DNA of 64,000 nt from Aquanectria penicillioides (lineage: Eukaryota > Ascomycota > Sordariomycetes > Hypocreales > Nectriaceae). The stretch's first letter is position 1. The number at the start of each line of letters is the position of its first letter. Shown here in pieces: positions 42,468 through 56,500 of the stretch. The DNA is taken from positions 1,183,001-1,247,000 of the forward strand of contig PYIU01000005.1 in NCBI GenBank assembly GCA_003415625.1. The letters run 5' to 3'. The notes beneath the pieces were generated by a model. It saw only the letters and a list, made by a program, of their open reading frames with translations. It was not told the origin of the DNA and did no database searches. The translations under genes and the position numbers were made by a program.

Positions 42468-45260
42468 TTACTGCTCCATCTCCTCCGCCACCAGCTTCAA
42501 AATCTCCTCGCATCCCTTGCGCGAGTTCTCTGGCTTCTTAGCCACAGCCTGCCAGACCTCGCCGTGTCGCGGCTCGTTGAGCACACATTTGGTCACAACA
42601 TCGGCACGCTTCTCCTCAGTTCCGTGCTGTAGCAGGAACCGGTAGTACCACGCCCAGCTATCGCCATTGTCGCTATCCAACACGAGGGCCTTTTCGAACC
42701 AGTTCTGTGCCTTCTCCAACTTGCGGTCGGCCCAGAAGATGCGCGCCACAGCTACAAACAGCACAGGGTCATTGTCCACCTTCTTGATGGCTTCCAGACT
42801 GCGAGGCTTGCGCTGCGTGCGTGGCTCTAGATGCCAGATCTGCTCCACCCACAGCAAACCGCTCTTGGGCACCTCCTGCTGAGCCTTAGCCATCATCGAC
42901 TTAGCCTGTGGCAGGTTGCCGGCGCGTCGCTCAAGTCGTACCGACTCGCACCAAAGCTGGGCGTTCTTCGGTACAGCCAAGCGAGCTCGGTCCAGAACCG
43001 ATCGAGCCTTGACAGTAAGACCGAGCTTCTCCTCCAAACGAGAATACAGCAGCCACAAAGATACCGACTTGGGAACGGCCTTGACACCTGTGGCATATGC
43101 CTCTCTTGCCTGGCCAGTCTTGCCCAGGTCTTCGTAAATTTGTCCTTTGAGCATCCATAGCTTAGGTGCTGTGGGGAATAGCTGAAGTGCCTGAAGGGTA
43201 AGATCGAGAGCCGCCTCGACGTTGCCAAGCACTCTCTCGAACATGACGCTCTTCATCCAGACGCGGTCTGTGGGGGCCTGCTCTCGTGCGATCTCGAGCA
43301 GTTTCCGCGCTTGGTCTTCGTTGCCGTTCTCTGACTCCAGCTTGACGGCAGCGAGCCAAATATCTTCGTTGTTGGGGTTTTGGTTGAAGGCACGCTTGAG
43401 CACCAGTCGAGCATTGTCCACCTCTCCAGCCTGCCACTTCTCCTTCGCAAGCATCATCCACAAATCCTCGCTCTTGGGGCATGCCTCGACAGCCTTCTCC
43501 AGCACTTGCCAGAGAGATTCTTTACTGCCGTGATTTCTCTCTAGATCAGCGGCTGCCATCCACATGGTCTTGCTGTTCACAAAGACTCGCAAGGCGTACG
43601 CATAAATTGCTCTCGCGGTTGCGTACTTGCCTCGGTTGATGCTAGCTCTTGCGTCCTCCATCCAGGTGTCTTTGCGGTCATCATCCTCATCCAAACTCCA
43701 CCCAAGGGTTTCGCGAACAATGTTCTCGCAAGTAATGATGGCACCCTCTTCTTCGCACCGTTCGGCCTCCGTGATCCACTCTTCTCGCTTAGGCATGGCA
43801 GATTCCTTGACCAAAACCTGAACAGCTCGCTTCATGACGTTGACCTTGTTACCCTGGCCAAGCTGTTCCTGCAATCGGGCTGCAGCAATCCAAATTTCGT
43901 GTGACGTGGGAACGGCTTTTCGTGCCTTGTTCAAGACCTTTTGTGCATTCTCGGGTGTCTCCAGTCGTGCCAAGGCCAACCACAGGTCGACTGACAAGGG
44001 AATGAGGTCAGTGGCCTTGGCCAACAGAAGCTTTGCGTCTTCTGAGCTCTCCTCAAGGTTCACAGCCTCTTTCCACAGCGCTTCGGACTCGGGGATGTGA
44101 TCGAGAGCCTGTCGAATAACTCGCTTCTTGTTGTTGGGCAGCGTCTCTAACCTCATAGCTTCCACCCATAATCTAACTGATCCGTTGTTGGCCTCGATGG
44201 CTCTTCGGGCAATAACCTTTGCATTTTGTGAGTCGTGGTTAAGTCGAATATTCTCGAGCCAAGCATCTTCGCTCTTGGGGCATCTCGCGCAACCTTGATC
44301 AATCGTCTTTCGTGCCGAGACAATCTTGCCTGCAAGTTCTTCAAGTCGAGCCGCGGCGATCCATCCCAGCGCATTATTGGGGTTCGTCTTGACCACTGAT
44401 TGCAGGAGCTCTCGTACTCGGTTAATGTCTCCAACTTGGGCCTGGGCCTCATTCATCTGCATCTTGTTCAGACTCGTAAGATAACCCTGGGTATCGATGC
44501 TTGTCGAGGTGCCTCCAACAGTAGAGTCGCTTCCTTGGGATGCCTGTTCCAGCCTTGACTTGAGCACCTTGTCTCGCGCCGCACCAATCTTGGCGAAATT
44601 GGTCATGGTTCCATCGGCAGCATCGCCTCCACCAGTCGACGCGACACCATCATCCGTGACAGTCGTGCTCAACTCGGTCGAATCCCTGGCAGCTGCCAGC
44701 ACGCTGTCTGGAACTGCATAGAAACGTTGTCGAAGCGCCTGTTTGCTGCGGCGGTTCTTGCCTGTCAAATCTCCAACTTCAGGTAGGTTCGCCCATTCGT
44801 CGTCCGTGACTGATGCCAACGCGCGCTTCAAATCGGAAAACTGCTGTTGAATCTTGGGGTTGTTGCGCTCATATTCATCTCGCTCGGCTTTCTCGCGGGC
44901 TTCGCGCTGCTTTTTTCTTCGATCCATGCGCTCGTCGACCCATTCCCAAATCTTGTCCGCCTCCTCATCATCCTTGTCGTACACGCCTCCTGCGAACAGG
45001 CCAACCTCGTTGTCAGGGTCTTGGTATCGGTCGTCGTCATCGCCGCCATCTTCTTCTTTGTCTTTTCCTTTCTTGCCGTCGGGTGCCAGGCCAAGCTGGG
45101 CCGCGCGCTTCGCAAGCGCCTCCTTGATCTGCTCCTCGCTGGGACCGTCCCTAGCAGGACCCAAGTCAGATCTGGTTGTGAAGCCGGTGGCACCTCGTCC
45201 CAGACCGGCGACGTAGTTCTCCGGCGCCGGTTGGTTGAGGAAATCGCGTCGGGTCGTCAT
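42468..45260 (-). CDS. PRP6: Pre-mRNA splicing factor Prp6 (U4/U6.U5 tri-snRNP, HAT repeats)
   Basis: Prp6 bridges U5 and U4/U6 in the tri-snRNP in the nucleus. Single exon, 930 residues, the family's usual size. I chose the ATG at 45260 (MTTRRDFLNQPAPENYVAGL), because this start matches the conserved N-terminus, rather than the longer frame from 45437. Residues about 10-165 are the PRP1_N domain (GRGATGFTTRSDLGPAR, then NEVGLFAGGVYDKDDEEADK, and WANLPEVGDLTGKNRR). From about 290 to the end are about 18 half-a-TPR units with repeating W-A-R/E patterns, e.g. NPNNALGWIAAARLEELAGK and TWMEDARASINRGKYATARAIY. It shares a 343-bp divergent upstream region with DIM1. Confidence 0.97.
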   Translation of the reverse strand: MTTRRDFLNQPAPENYVAGLGRGATGFTTRSDLGPARDGPSEEQIKEALAKRAAQLGLAPDGKKGKDKEEDGGDDDDRYQDPDNEVGLFAGGVYDKDDEEADKIWEWVDERMDRRKKQREAREKAERDEYERNNPKIQQQFSDLKRALASVTDDEWANLPEVGDLTGKNRRSKQALRQRFYAVPDSVLAAARDSTELSTTVTDDGVASTGGGDAADGTMTNFAKIGAARDKVLKSRLEQASQGSDSTVGGTSTSIDTQGYLTSLNKMQMNEAQAQVGDINRVRELLQSVVKTNPNNALGWIAAARLEELAGKIVSARKTIDQGCARCPKSEDAWLENIRLNHDSQNAKVIARRAIEANNGSVRLWVEAMRLETLPNNKKRVIRQALDHIPESEALWKEAVNLEESSEDAKLLLAKATDLIPLSVDLWLALARLETPENAQKVLNKARKAVPTSHEIWIAAARLQEQLGQGNKVNVMKRAVQVLVKESAMPKREEWITEAERCEEEGAIITCENIVRETLGWSLDEDDDRKDTWMEDARASINRGKYATARAIYAYALRVFVNSKTMWMAAADLERNHGSKESLWQVLEKAVEACPKSEDLWMMLAKEKWQAGEVDNARLVLKRAFNQNPNNEDIWLAAVKLESENGNEDQARKLLEIAREQAPTDRVWMKSVMFERVLGNVEAALDLTLQALQLFPTAPKLWMLKGQIYEDLGKTGQAREAYATGVKAVPKSVSLWLLYSRLEEKLGLTVKARSVLDRARLAVPKNAQLWCESVRLERRAGNLPQAKSMMAKAQQEVPKSGLLWVEQIWHLEPRTQRKPRSLEAIKKVDNDPVLFVAVARIFWADRKLEKAQNWFEKALVLDSDNGDSWAWYYRFLLQHGTEEKRADVVTKCVLNEPRHGEVWQAVAKKPENSRKGCEEILKLVAEEMEQ

Positions 45261-46820
<1,560 letters not shown>

Positions 46821-47712
46821 AGGAAATATGTCACGGTATCGGAATCATGAATGAAGCAATGCGCGGATGATGGGGTGCAATGGGATCCAAAAGTTTGTTC
46901 GGGACGGCGTTTAGGGGTTTTTGCCTAACTGAGTTAAGATACTTGGAGAACTTAGAGTAGATGTCGCGAGGATACCTTTTTATCATGACACGAAGAGTAA
47001 AGTTCACAGCACGATTCAAATGATTTAGCAGAAAAATTGCAACTGGTATTCCCATCCTAATTCGTATATACACCAAACCGTTTCTGTCGCCAATTCTTTC
47101 ATGATTCTCTTCTTTTTCGCTCCTTTGCTCTCTGGCTTTTTCTTTTTTTTTTTCTCTTTGGGTTTTTTTTTGGGGGGGGTTCGTCATAAGCCGTTACAAT
47201 TACAACGTTTAGTCGCCACTTTTTCCATCTATGGGGTTTTGAGAAGTAAAAAAAGAAAAAGAATAGCAAAACTCCACCTTCCGGTTCCCAGCCATCCATG
47301 ACCCAGCCTAGGCAAGCAAAGGCGTAACTACTCGCTCAAGGTGGGCCAGGGTCCCATCAAAAATTCGGTGAGCGCCCAAGTGCCTCGGCGTCGGAGAATC
47401 GGGGCTCGCCTGATGTGATGATAAAGGTTGGTGGCGGGTGGAGTCGAGGAAAGCAAAACGCACAAAATAACACCCAAGAAACACCGGACAGGAAGCAAGC
47501 GCATTAACCTGTCTATAACCAAAGAAACATAAAACCTCTGCATCTCCATGTCCCTTCAATGTTCAGCCATGATTGTGGTTGGAAATTATCATCCAACGCC
47601 GCTGCTCCCTGAGATGCAATGCCATGCGCGCTCAAGATACACAAGACAAAAAGTGTGTTGACAAAGGAAAGGCCAGATAAGCCTCTGCCGCCATAATATG
47701 GCAGACGCTGAT
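46821..47712. other. Intergenic region between convergent genes, 0.9 kb
   Basis: 3' flanks of DIM1 and VAC7, with T-runs near 47140-47175. No gene supported. Confidence 0.5.
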
Positions 47713-50289
47713 CTAGTAAGATGAATCCAGTGTGGTGCTGTTCGGTTTGAGGGACGGGTCGTTTGCGGAATTCGGCTTGACAGTCTTCCTCCCCGACACA
47801 GTGGCACTGCGGACGCGAGCACTCATCGGAAGGGTGTACTTGACGACACCCTTGACGATAAGATCAAATTCGTTTTGGTAGATACGCTCCCACCGCTTCG
47901 AGCCACCGGATGTCGAGTTGCCGGGATATTCAAGCTGCATTTCGCCCGTTGAAGACGAAGTGCCCTGGTTGAACAGGGATCCTTCGAAAGTTAGGGGGCT
48001 GTCGAATACCATAATTCGTCCCAACAGAACATTTGGTTTAGAGTCGTCGTCGTCGTCAGGCCCATCCAATGGTGGGTCATTATCGGGGTCATCCAAGGGA
48101 CCCAATTCCTCGGGGCCGTGTGGGTGCTCCCACCAGTCCGAGTCGGTCCCCGCATGCTCCGATTTCGCAAAAATTTCCAAGTTGGCGTGGTCAATTGTAA
48201 CGACAACGATATTAGGGTTGTGCGCCTTGACAGTCAGATCGAACATCAAGACTTGTTCGCTGGTCACGACATTGTGAATGCCTGTGATCTCAATGCCCGT
48301 CAACGGCTGCGACGTAGCAAACATGAAGCCAATCGCGCCGGTGATGACCAGCATGAACATCATAGTGAGGACGAGGCATGCCGCGAACCGGTTCAGGTAG
48401 GACGACCGCCTCGTAAAGGTCTGGGATTCGGCCTGCCGCAGATTGTGCGGCACGCGCCGGTTCCGGCCAGACCGACCGGATCGCATTGATCCAATCAATG
48501 GGGTGCGCTCGTCGTCGGCACCTGTCGTGTCATCCATGTCGTAGCTAGATGACATCTGCATCGCGGAGCGCTTGCCGTAGGCTCCACGATTGTTATACTG
48601 AGCCCGGGGGCTAGGGGGTCCTGAAGAAGTTCGAGAGTTGGCTACGGAAAGCTTCGACCTCGCCGCGTTTGGGAATGGCGATTCGTTGTCGAAAAGCGAG
48701 GTGTGGGTGTTGTTGGGCTGACGGCCCCAGCGACCAATGTGATGATGCTGTCTGGTTGTACCTCTGGCAGAACCACCTGCGCTGCGATTGCTCCCCTTGC
48801 CATCCTCATCTCCGGGGGTCAAGCTGTCATTTCCGTTGGTGTTGAACGTGTTGACAAATTTCATGGTCTTCTTGGGCCCATGCGATGGACCACCGCCCTC
48901 CAGGACGCCATAAAGGGACCGCAGGTTTTGGCGATCCGCCTGGCTAACCATGGAAGTGACGCTTGGGGTGCGAGAATGAATACGTCGCCCAGCGCGGTCG
49001 TTGCCATCTGGAGGGTTAGAATCGTAGACAAAGGTTTCCTCAGAGTCAGAGGTATTCGCTTCATCAACAGCACTAGCAATGGTTGCTTCAAAAACATCTG
49101 CCTTTGAAGATGCTGAGGCTTCTCGTTAGCGGGGTTCGGCAAACCAGGGATTTGTTGTTTTTCCACATGTCTTACCGGTTCCAGAATTGACAGTCGACTG
49201 TTTTCGCGATGATTTTCTCTTCTCCCTCCTGGGTCTAATCGTCTCAGAGCTTGGCTTCGTCTTCAGGGTTCCATTGGCCCCTTCAACTTTAGGGCCAGTG
49301 GCAATCGCAACCGAAGGAACGCTGGGGACGGTTTCCGTCTCAACAGTCATGCTCTGTGTCAAGACGTCCTGCTTAGTCTTAATCTGCTTTGTCGACATGT
49401 TGCTCGATTGTCTCGAGATCAACGGGGGCGGAACAGATGTGTTCCTTCGCTGATCAGCCCGGCTGCTGTCGCTGCCGCTTTCGTGGGCAGCAGCCAAGTT
49501 GGGCCTGGCACGCAGGGTTCGAACATCGCCAAGTGCGTTGTCAGAGTGGTTCTCTGAGCTCGAAAGCTTCTCCTTCACCTTCTCCAACAAGGCCGAATCT
49601 TGGGTTGGAGTAGGAGAGTTGGGGAGGCTGACTTCCTGGACGGTTTCCAGGGCGCCACGGACGGGTGTTCGCATGCCTTGCTGGAACTGCGATTCCTCAG
49701 TGTCGCTTTCAGAGGTGGTCTGCTGAGTGTCCACGGGCTGGGGCGATGGGCTGGGGCGCTGGACGCTGATTGCCGGGACTTCCTGATCACTGCGGCGCGT
49801 CTGAAGCCCAGGACGAGTAAACTGGGGAGGAGGCGATCGCAGTCGAGGAGAGATGGGCCATCGCAAGCTGTCGTTGGCGAGAGGTTTCTGAGGAGTAGGC
49901 GCTTGTATTTGTTGATCTTGCGAGGCGGGGAGGAGCGTGGGGGTTGTTGTCGAGGACAAGGAGCGGGTCGGGATGTTTGAGCTGGCGATACCTGATCTCG
50001 TCTGGCGAGAAGGGCTCTGCTCTGTTTGGCTGTTCTTGCGGGTTCTGTTACCAGAAATGCGGTTGGCGGAAGCGGTCCTCCTAGGCTGACGAGCGGGAGA
50101 AGAATCTCGGGATGCCAACGGCGAAGGCACAACGGAGTTGTTGCCGGACGACTGCCTTGAGGTCTGACTCCCGTTGGCCGTGGAGGCAAGAGAGGCTTCT
50201 GGGGTATTTGAACGGCGTTTACTGGCCATGTTGGCGGTGGAATGGGCTACACCCGGGGTGCCGTCACCGACGGCAGAGGATTTGTCCAT
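47713..50289 (-). CDS. VAC7: Vacuolar segregation protein 7 homologue (Vac7), regulator of PI(3,5)P2 synthesis
   Basis: Vac7 sits in the vacuole membrane and stimulates the Fab1/PIKfyve kinase complex. Exon 1 is 50289-49176 and exon 2 49112-47713, separated by a 63-bp intron (donor GTAAGA); the phase-1 join reads NSGTASSKADVFEA. Length 837 residues. Residues 1-580 are disordered, rich in Ser, Thr, Pro and Arg, with many likely phosphosites. A single transmembrane helix lies near residues 612-638 (FAACLVLTMMFMLVITGAIGF). After it a lumenal LEA-14/Vac7-like domain holds GIEITGIHNVVTSEQVLMFDLTV, NPNIVVVTIDHANLEIFAK and YTLPMSARVRSATVSGRK. The order disordered-TM-lumenal domain is the family layout. 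The promoter extends into the gene-poor region to the right. Confidence 0.93.
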
Positions 50290-52453
50290 GACGATGGGAG
50301 CGATTGCGGGCAGTGGAGCTGGAGTCGAGCAATCATGCCAGAAGAGCAGGCCTTAGAAGGGACGTTGAATGGCGATGCAGGCGACGGGCTGGCTCATCGT
50401 GGTTGGCTCGTCATTGAGGGACGATGGGGGGTGGCCGAGGGCCAGCGCCGTGAGGGCGGAAGAGGCGTGATACCCAACCTATTCCGGACGGCAGCAGGGT
50501 CTTGTCTGGCGAAGGCGAATGCAGACAGGACACGAGCGGGCGGGCGGGATGGTTGGGTCGAGAGCGGGAAGTGGACGTCGAAGGGAAAAGTCGGCAGACG
50601 GTCGAGGCGGCGGTCGACGTATGGTTGAGCTGCTGAGTGCAGGTTTTGGCTTTCCGGGGGTTTGTTGGAGGATGAACGTGAGGAGGTGGATGTACGATGC
50701 GGATGGAGTGCAGTAATAGCAGCAGTGTAAGGTCGGTAGTGCTGGCAGAGGAGGGAGTGGTGACGCTGAGGCATACCCGGCCGTACCTATATCCGCCAGC
50801 CCACACATGCACGATGCACGCGCACACCCACCGCTGGAGGATAGCGGAAGGGCGGGCTGTGGGTAGGGAGGCCAGCGGGCAACGGACAGGGCAGTCAGCG
50901 CTGGGGGATGCACCGGAGTTAGGTGGTAGGCAGGTACCTCGTACAGGCGTGTGTGTGCGCCCACTCACACCTTTCTCACAGCACACCCACCAGACAGCAA
51001 GGCCCTGGCCGGACCTAGAAAAAGGAACCTGGTCAGGGAACCTGGCGTGGAAACCTGGAAGGGGAAAGATTTGGGACCTGGGGAAGTCGCCTGTGATTGG
51101 CCCGTCTTTGCTAGCGCGCCAGCATGACACAATCTGTCGGGTCGGCTTGGATTGTGGGATGTGGATGTCGTCGCCGGGGTCTGGCGCGGGACTTGAGGAG
51201 GGCTCCAGGCTGGCTAGCGCCCTTTTTTTTTTTTCTTCACACTCGACGAAGAGGAAAAGGGAAGGAAAAAAAAGAAAAAATACACCACCAAAACAATATT
51301 ACACGAAAAAGAGAGCCAGTCAGTGGGCTTGCCTAAGGGCCCTGGTACCATCGTGCCCTGAAGCCCTGGTTTCTTCTAGAGGGGTCTGGCACGCTCGGGT
51401 CTCTTTGATACGCTGCAAGGCAAAAGGAAAAACACAGCGAATGATGTCGTAATGACGGCCGTTGGGATACTCTCATGTGCACAGCAACAGACGCACATGC
51501 TGATGCCATGCACACTCGCAGTCATTGACTGGCCGATTACCCTCACTCCGGGGGGTGTGGGATGGCGCCGAGAGGAGAGAACAGGAAGAAGGAAAAAAAA
51601 AAAAAAGAAAACAACAGGTGCAGACCAATATTCTTCTCCAAGGGCATTCTTGGAAATGAGTAAGAGAGGCATACAAAGAAATGGATGGGCTGATGATGAT
51701 ACAGAGGGGACCTGCTCATACTCAGACACACCCACCTCACATCAGGGAGGGATGCACCAGCTCCAACACCAGCACCAGCAACGCATGCTTCGCTGTCAAT
51801 GAGAATGCCTACAGGTGTGCCTGGGCAACTGGCCTGAGCCCGGGCCAAGCACGCAAAAAACACCCCCTCCCTCCCACCGAGAGAGCAGGCTGGGGGTTTT
51901 TGACTGCTCCAAAGGATGATGAGGCGAGCGAGATTGGTCCGGAAGGGGAGCCACAGAGCCGCCCGCCGCCTTCGTCCGGCTCAACCGCCGGGTTGCTCGT
52001 CTTACTGCGGAGCGTCGCCACGAAGTAGGGGTTTCCAGCACTAAAGCCAGGCATCTAATTAGGTACCTGATGGGCAGTATTACACGCTGTACCCGCTAGC
52101 CCTCGCCCCCAGCAGCCCAGCCCGTAGCCCACACAGGCACCCCACCCGCGCCCAACATCCAGGTGCCCTCACCAGTGCTGTGCCCCTGTAGGTTGTAGGC
52201 CACTGGCCGGTACCTGGCCCGGGTGGCAAACCTAGTGGGCCTCGGGGGTGTCGGAAGAGCCCTTCCACCTTCGGCCCCTGGTTCCGGTACCTGATTGAGT
52301 GACTCTTATTCACTCTCTCTGGATCCGGCGTTTGTGTGAGTGTGTGTGAGCGTGTGTCCGGTGTGTCTGCTTGGCGAGCCAGCACGGAGAGAGTGGTCCT
52401 ATGTGCAGTGCACATCAGGGCAGTGTCAACAACCATCTCCAACGACGCCGACA

Positions 52454-52509
52454 TGGTAGGTACATTCTTAATTACCCGCACTAGGTGGGTAGGTAGATGG
52501 TAGGTAGTC
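52454..52509. repeat. Dispersed AGGT motif cluster
   Basis: At least six TAGG/AGGT units in 56 bp, partly tandem. Confidence 0.5.
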
Positions 52510-53505
52510 AGTATACGCAGCACTGGGATATTCTGGCCATCCTCGGCCGGCTACTCTGAATACCTACGTACCCATTCAACACGGGCACCGCTCGGCATCC
52601 AGCATCCATTCGCCATTATAACGACGAAAAAACTCGGCTCGGCAATCCGCCAAATGGAATCCCTTGGAACCACCAGGACAAAATCCTCCGCCTCGGAATC
52701 CAGCCGCAGCGTGTGTTCCTCGGAGTGGTTTCGCCGCAGCTCGAGGGCGCAGCACAAGGCATCCGGTTCCCCATCCTTCCCGCTACCCTTTCATCCCTCT
52801 TGACAAGGGCAATGTTTCTAATGCCCGCTCCCCCTCCTCCGGACGGGTGGGTGGACGATGCCAGTTCCGTCCCTCGGGATCGATTACTAAAGCAAGACAC
52901 ATGGGGGGACAGGGTCCCGAATAAATCCCTCCATTCCATTGAAAAAAAAAAAATTACGCTTGATACTACAAGTCATTTTAAGTTTTGAGGGCATTAGGCT
53001 CATTGCCATAGTAGCATTTGCCTATGACCAAGTTACTAGGGATTGTAAATTGTGGATAGGTTATCTTTTTTTTCTCGCCCTATGGAGTATGTAGGTACTA
53101 AGATCGCGTACCCAACGTACCCATTTAGGGCCTGTATTCCTCGGTCGCCGCTTTCACACAGGAGATAAAAGCAGAGTAAACTGGGCCCTGTGTTGGAAAA
53201 ACTGAAATATAATCTCCGTTGGCCTCGATGTGATTCCAATGTCCAAACGCCGATGAGGATCTGAGACCTTCTTTTCGCCGTCTTACTAGAACGTCTCAGC
53301 GCCACGTCCAAGTCACCTATAGGCTGAGGTATGGGAACCAAGAAGACTCACAGTCCATGGTCTTATAATTTGGCCTTATGGCAATCTCATTTCGACTCTC
53401 TTCTGTGCCCAAAGCCCAGGGCAGCGCCTAACGGAATCCACTTTCGACGGACCTGCCTGTCGTCCCGACCGATAGCCGCATCGTCGGGGTTCGTGGTTTT
53501 TTTTT

Positions 53506-53525
53506 GTGTGTGTGTGTGTGTGTGT
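53506..53525. repeat. GT dinucleotide microsatellite
   Basis: Ten GT units, directly following a T-run. Confidence 0.8.
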
Positions 53526-56500
53526 TGTTTTTCCTTCCTTCTTTCCCTTGGCCCCCATCCCTCGACCAAACTTCAAGTCGTCATTGACTCTTCGATGTGT
53601 GCGAGCAATTAATTGGGTGTGTGGAGGCGACATCCGCTCCTACCACCAATAGGCCCCGATGAAAAGCCGGTCTTCCCGGGGAACCGCATCCCCTGCCGCC
53701 GCTGGAGCGCGCTACGCCGGCTGCCACAAGCATGACCGTTTCTTCCTGATGGTCGTTTGACATCAGAGCCCCCGGAGAAAAAAAAATACCTGAGCCAAAG
53801 GGGAAAAAATAAATTAGCACGGAAAGTCGAGCGTAGTTTGACGGCAGTGGCCGCGGTACTTTAGGTCTACACCCCCATTAGCGCACCGAGCGGGCGGCGC
53901 CCCATGTATCCTCGTGGTAGCCCTGCCCGCGATCTTCTGACTTCCTTTTCTGACCGCATCTTGTGATTCCATTTCATTGCTTCTTCACTTTCTCCATCTC
54001 CATCTCCGGAGAAGCTAGAGGGCCCCCGAGTCGAGGCTTGGCCCAGGGTTCATTGACACCTGTGAGACGATGGTCCTAGGGTTCATGTTGGGGGGAGCAA
54101 AGGGGACGGTTCCGCTGGGCTAGACTCATGGGCCTCAGCGTGTCGCCCAGTCCTAATAATCGCCGGGCCAGCATGTTCACGTTCCCCAGAAGAAGGTTCC
54201 ATGCAAGATATAGTGCTGGCCGTTCGAGAGCCACGAGGAGCCAGCCAACCCACTTTCACTCGTTCCGGCTGTCAAAATCGTGCTAATGCTCAATGTACAT
54301 GCCTACATTACATTACATCCTGTAGTACATCCCGTGGATACCCCGTGTGCCCGTTCCATGATAGCGGCGCCCGAGGACTAATCAGTTCTGCTGAAGCGGT
54401 CAACAAAGGGGGTGGATCTGATCTATATCAATCCTCCCCGTGAGGGCCGTTCCCCTTTTCGTGCCCTGTCGAGGAGAATGACTGACACAGTTGGATGCTA
54501 TGGGTAGGTAATTTTGATGGTACCTACGGATACTCTGTACCTCTTTGACCCATGGCACTAGGTCAAATCTTTTGAACCAGAGGGGGACCAAGTACCATGG
54601 TACGGTCCCAAGACTCGTCGTCGTCTCTATCTCCCATGAACTGGTCGGGGGAAGGGGTTTTGTTGGGGGCCGGGACCAGCCTTGCTTCCGGCGGTGACGT
54701 TGATTTAAATTAAATCTTGTAGCACGGGGCGAGTACTCTGGCGGTGATGGTTGTTCGGGCCTGAAGTGGAGGATGCTGTGCAAGAAGAGTACGTCCCTTG
54801 CGCGGTGCTGTCCTGCTTGGCGGTCATCGGTGTCTCTAATTCCCAACCTAGACAATGCCCGCGTATCTCATAGACGAAACGGTTTGTTGGAACCCTGCCT
54901 CGGCACGCTCCTCCTCTCATCCTCCCACCCTCGCATCATTTCCAAACTCCTAAACCACAGGCAAGCACCCTTTCGTCACACCCCTCCCTCCCCTTCCGGC
55001 GCATCAATCATGATCCCATGTCAATTATTCTCCCATGTCTGCATCCAGATCCATGTACCCTTCCCTTTCCTTCCCGTCCTTCTCGAAAAGAAAAAAGGGG
55101 CAGCCCAACCCGTCCCGCAGGGCCACAACTGCCACCCCGAATGAGACCAACTGCATGTGACCGCTGCCACGTCCGCCAGGAAGGGTAAAATAAATAAAAA
55201 AGGGCTCTCTTGAGAGGATCCTTTATGCGAGCTCGTGTCTTTACTGCATGTATCTGTGTGACGAGCGAACCCTTGCTGTGCAGTGCCTATGTACTCCCGT
55301 CGGCCCCCAAAAAAAGACCTACACAGCCCTTTGTGTCTTGTTCCCTCCGCCTCTCACAGCTCGACACGATATCCCCCTCCCCTCTCCTTCGGTGTCCACA
55401 CCCCTCTTACATAGTACCATAGCATGGCCGCGTGTGTGGCACATGCCAACCCAGACCACGAAAGAGAACGTGATCAGCCAGGACTGCCTTGTACCGGGGC
55501 CTTCAGGATGAAGGCATCCATCTCCCATCTCGGTGGTTAGTTGGCATGTAGGGTAGGTCGGTCAGCACGGGCGGAACGGGACGAGATGACAAGATGGTCC
55601 GCCGTCAACCCTCCATCTTGAAATGGCAACACGACAAGGACCCTTGTTTCATGCCCCATCCGAGTTGATGGTCTGGTACTCTCCGGCGGCTAACGAGTAA
55701 ATGGCCCTTGGCGATATCACATCTCCTTGGGACAACGGAAAAAGAGTCACAAAAATGAATGCCTCAACCGGCGCGTGATCCATAGGGCTGTCAGCCTCCA
55801 GTTACACTTTTGCACATTCGAGGCTGAGACCATAGGGGTGAAGAGGAATCCCCTCTGTCCCACGCCTCCTCGAGTAACACCGTCAAAGACATAGCCCGGT
55901 CATGTATCCCTCCAGATCTCCTTGACTAAGATATCATCCAGATCGCAAAACAGCCCATCGTCTGCAATCTCGACCCCACGCGCCATTTCCACCATCATCC
56001 TGACCTAGCGCGTGCGTTGCCGCCGGTCGTCCAGCACAATTGATGCTCCCCAAATCCCGCGTGCGCGACCTATCGACGACTCGGGTTCCTGCGCAGATGA
56101 TCACCGTCCAACCCATTCCGTCCACGCCCACTGAGCTGCCACGCACGTACTCTCATGACTTCAGCCCTTTTTCTTCTCCATCCGTTTCTATTCGTTCTCT
56201 CCGTAGCTCTCCCTCTCTTATGTCTGTCTTGTCTGTATGTATCGGTGGTGCTGCGCCTGCGTGCGGGTGCTGCTGCGTCGTGTTCTGCCTAATTCGCCCC
56301 GTGGAGCCACTTGGCCGGTGGTGCTTGGACGTGGTTCTGAGAAACAATGGGCAAAGCGTGAGCAACGAGTGCTGACCTCGCGCGAATAGGCGACCAACAC
56401 ATCACCAAGGTGCATGGCATGTTTTGCTCCGCGATGTCTCGCTAGACTGCGCGCGGGGTTGACCCAAACATCATCGCACTGCTTGGAACTATTGATTTTT

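Noticed and set aside
50411..51130. 239-codon minus-strand open frame upstream of VAC7
   Set aside because: Begins with GTG, Ser/Pro/His/Arg-rich, no domain, overlaps other long frames on both strands; typical of GC-biased noncoding DNA.
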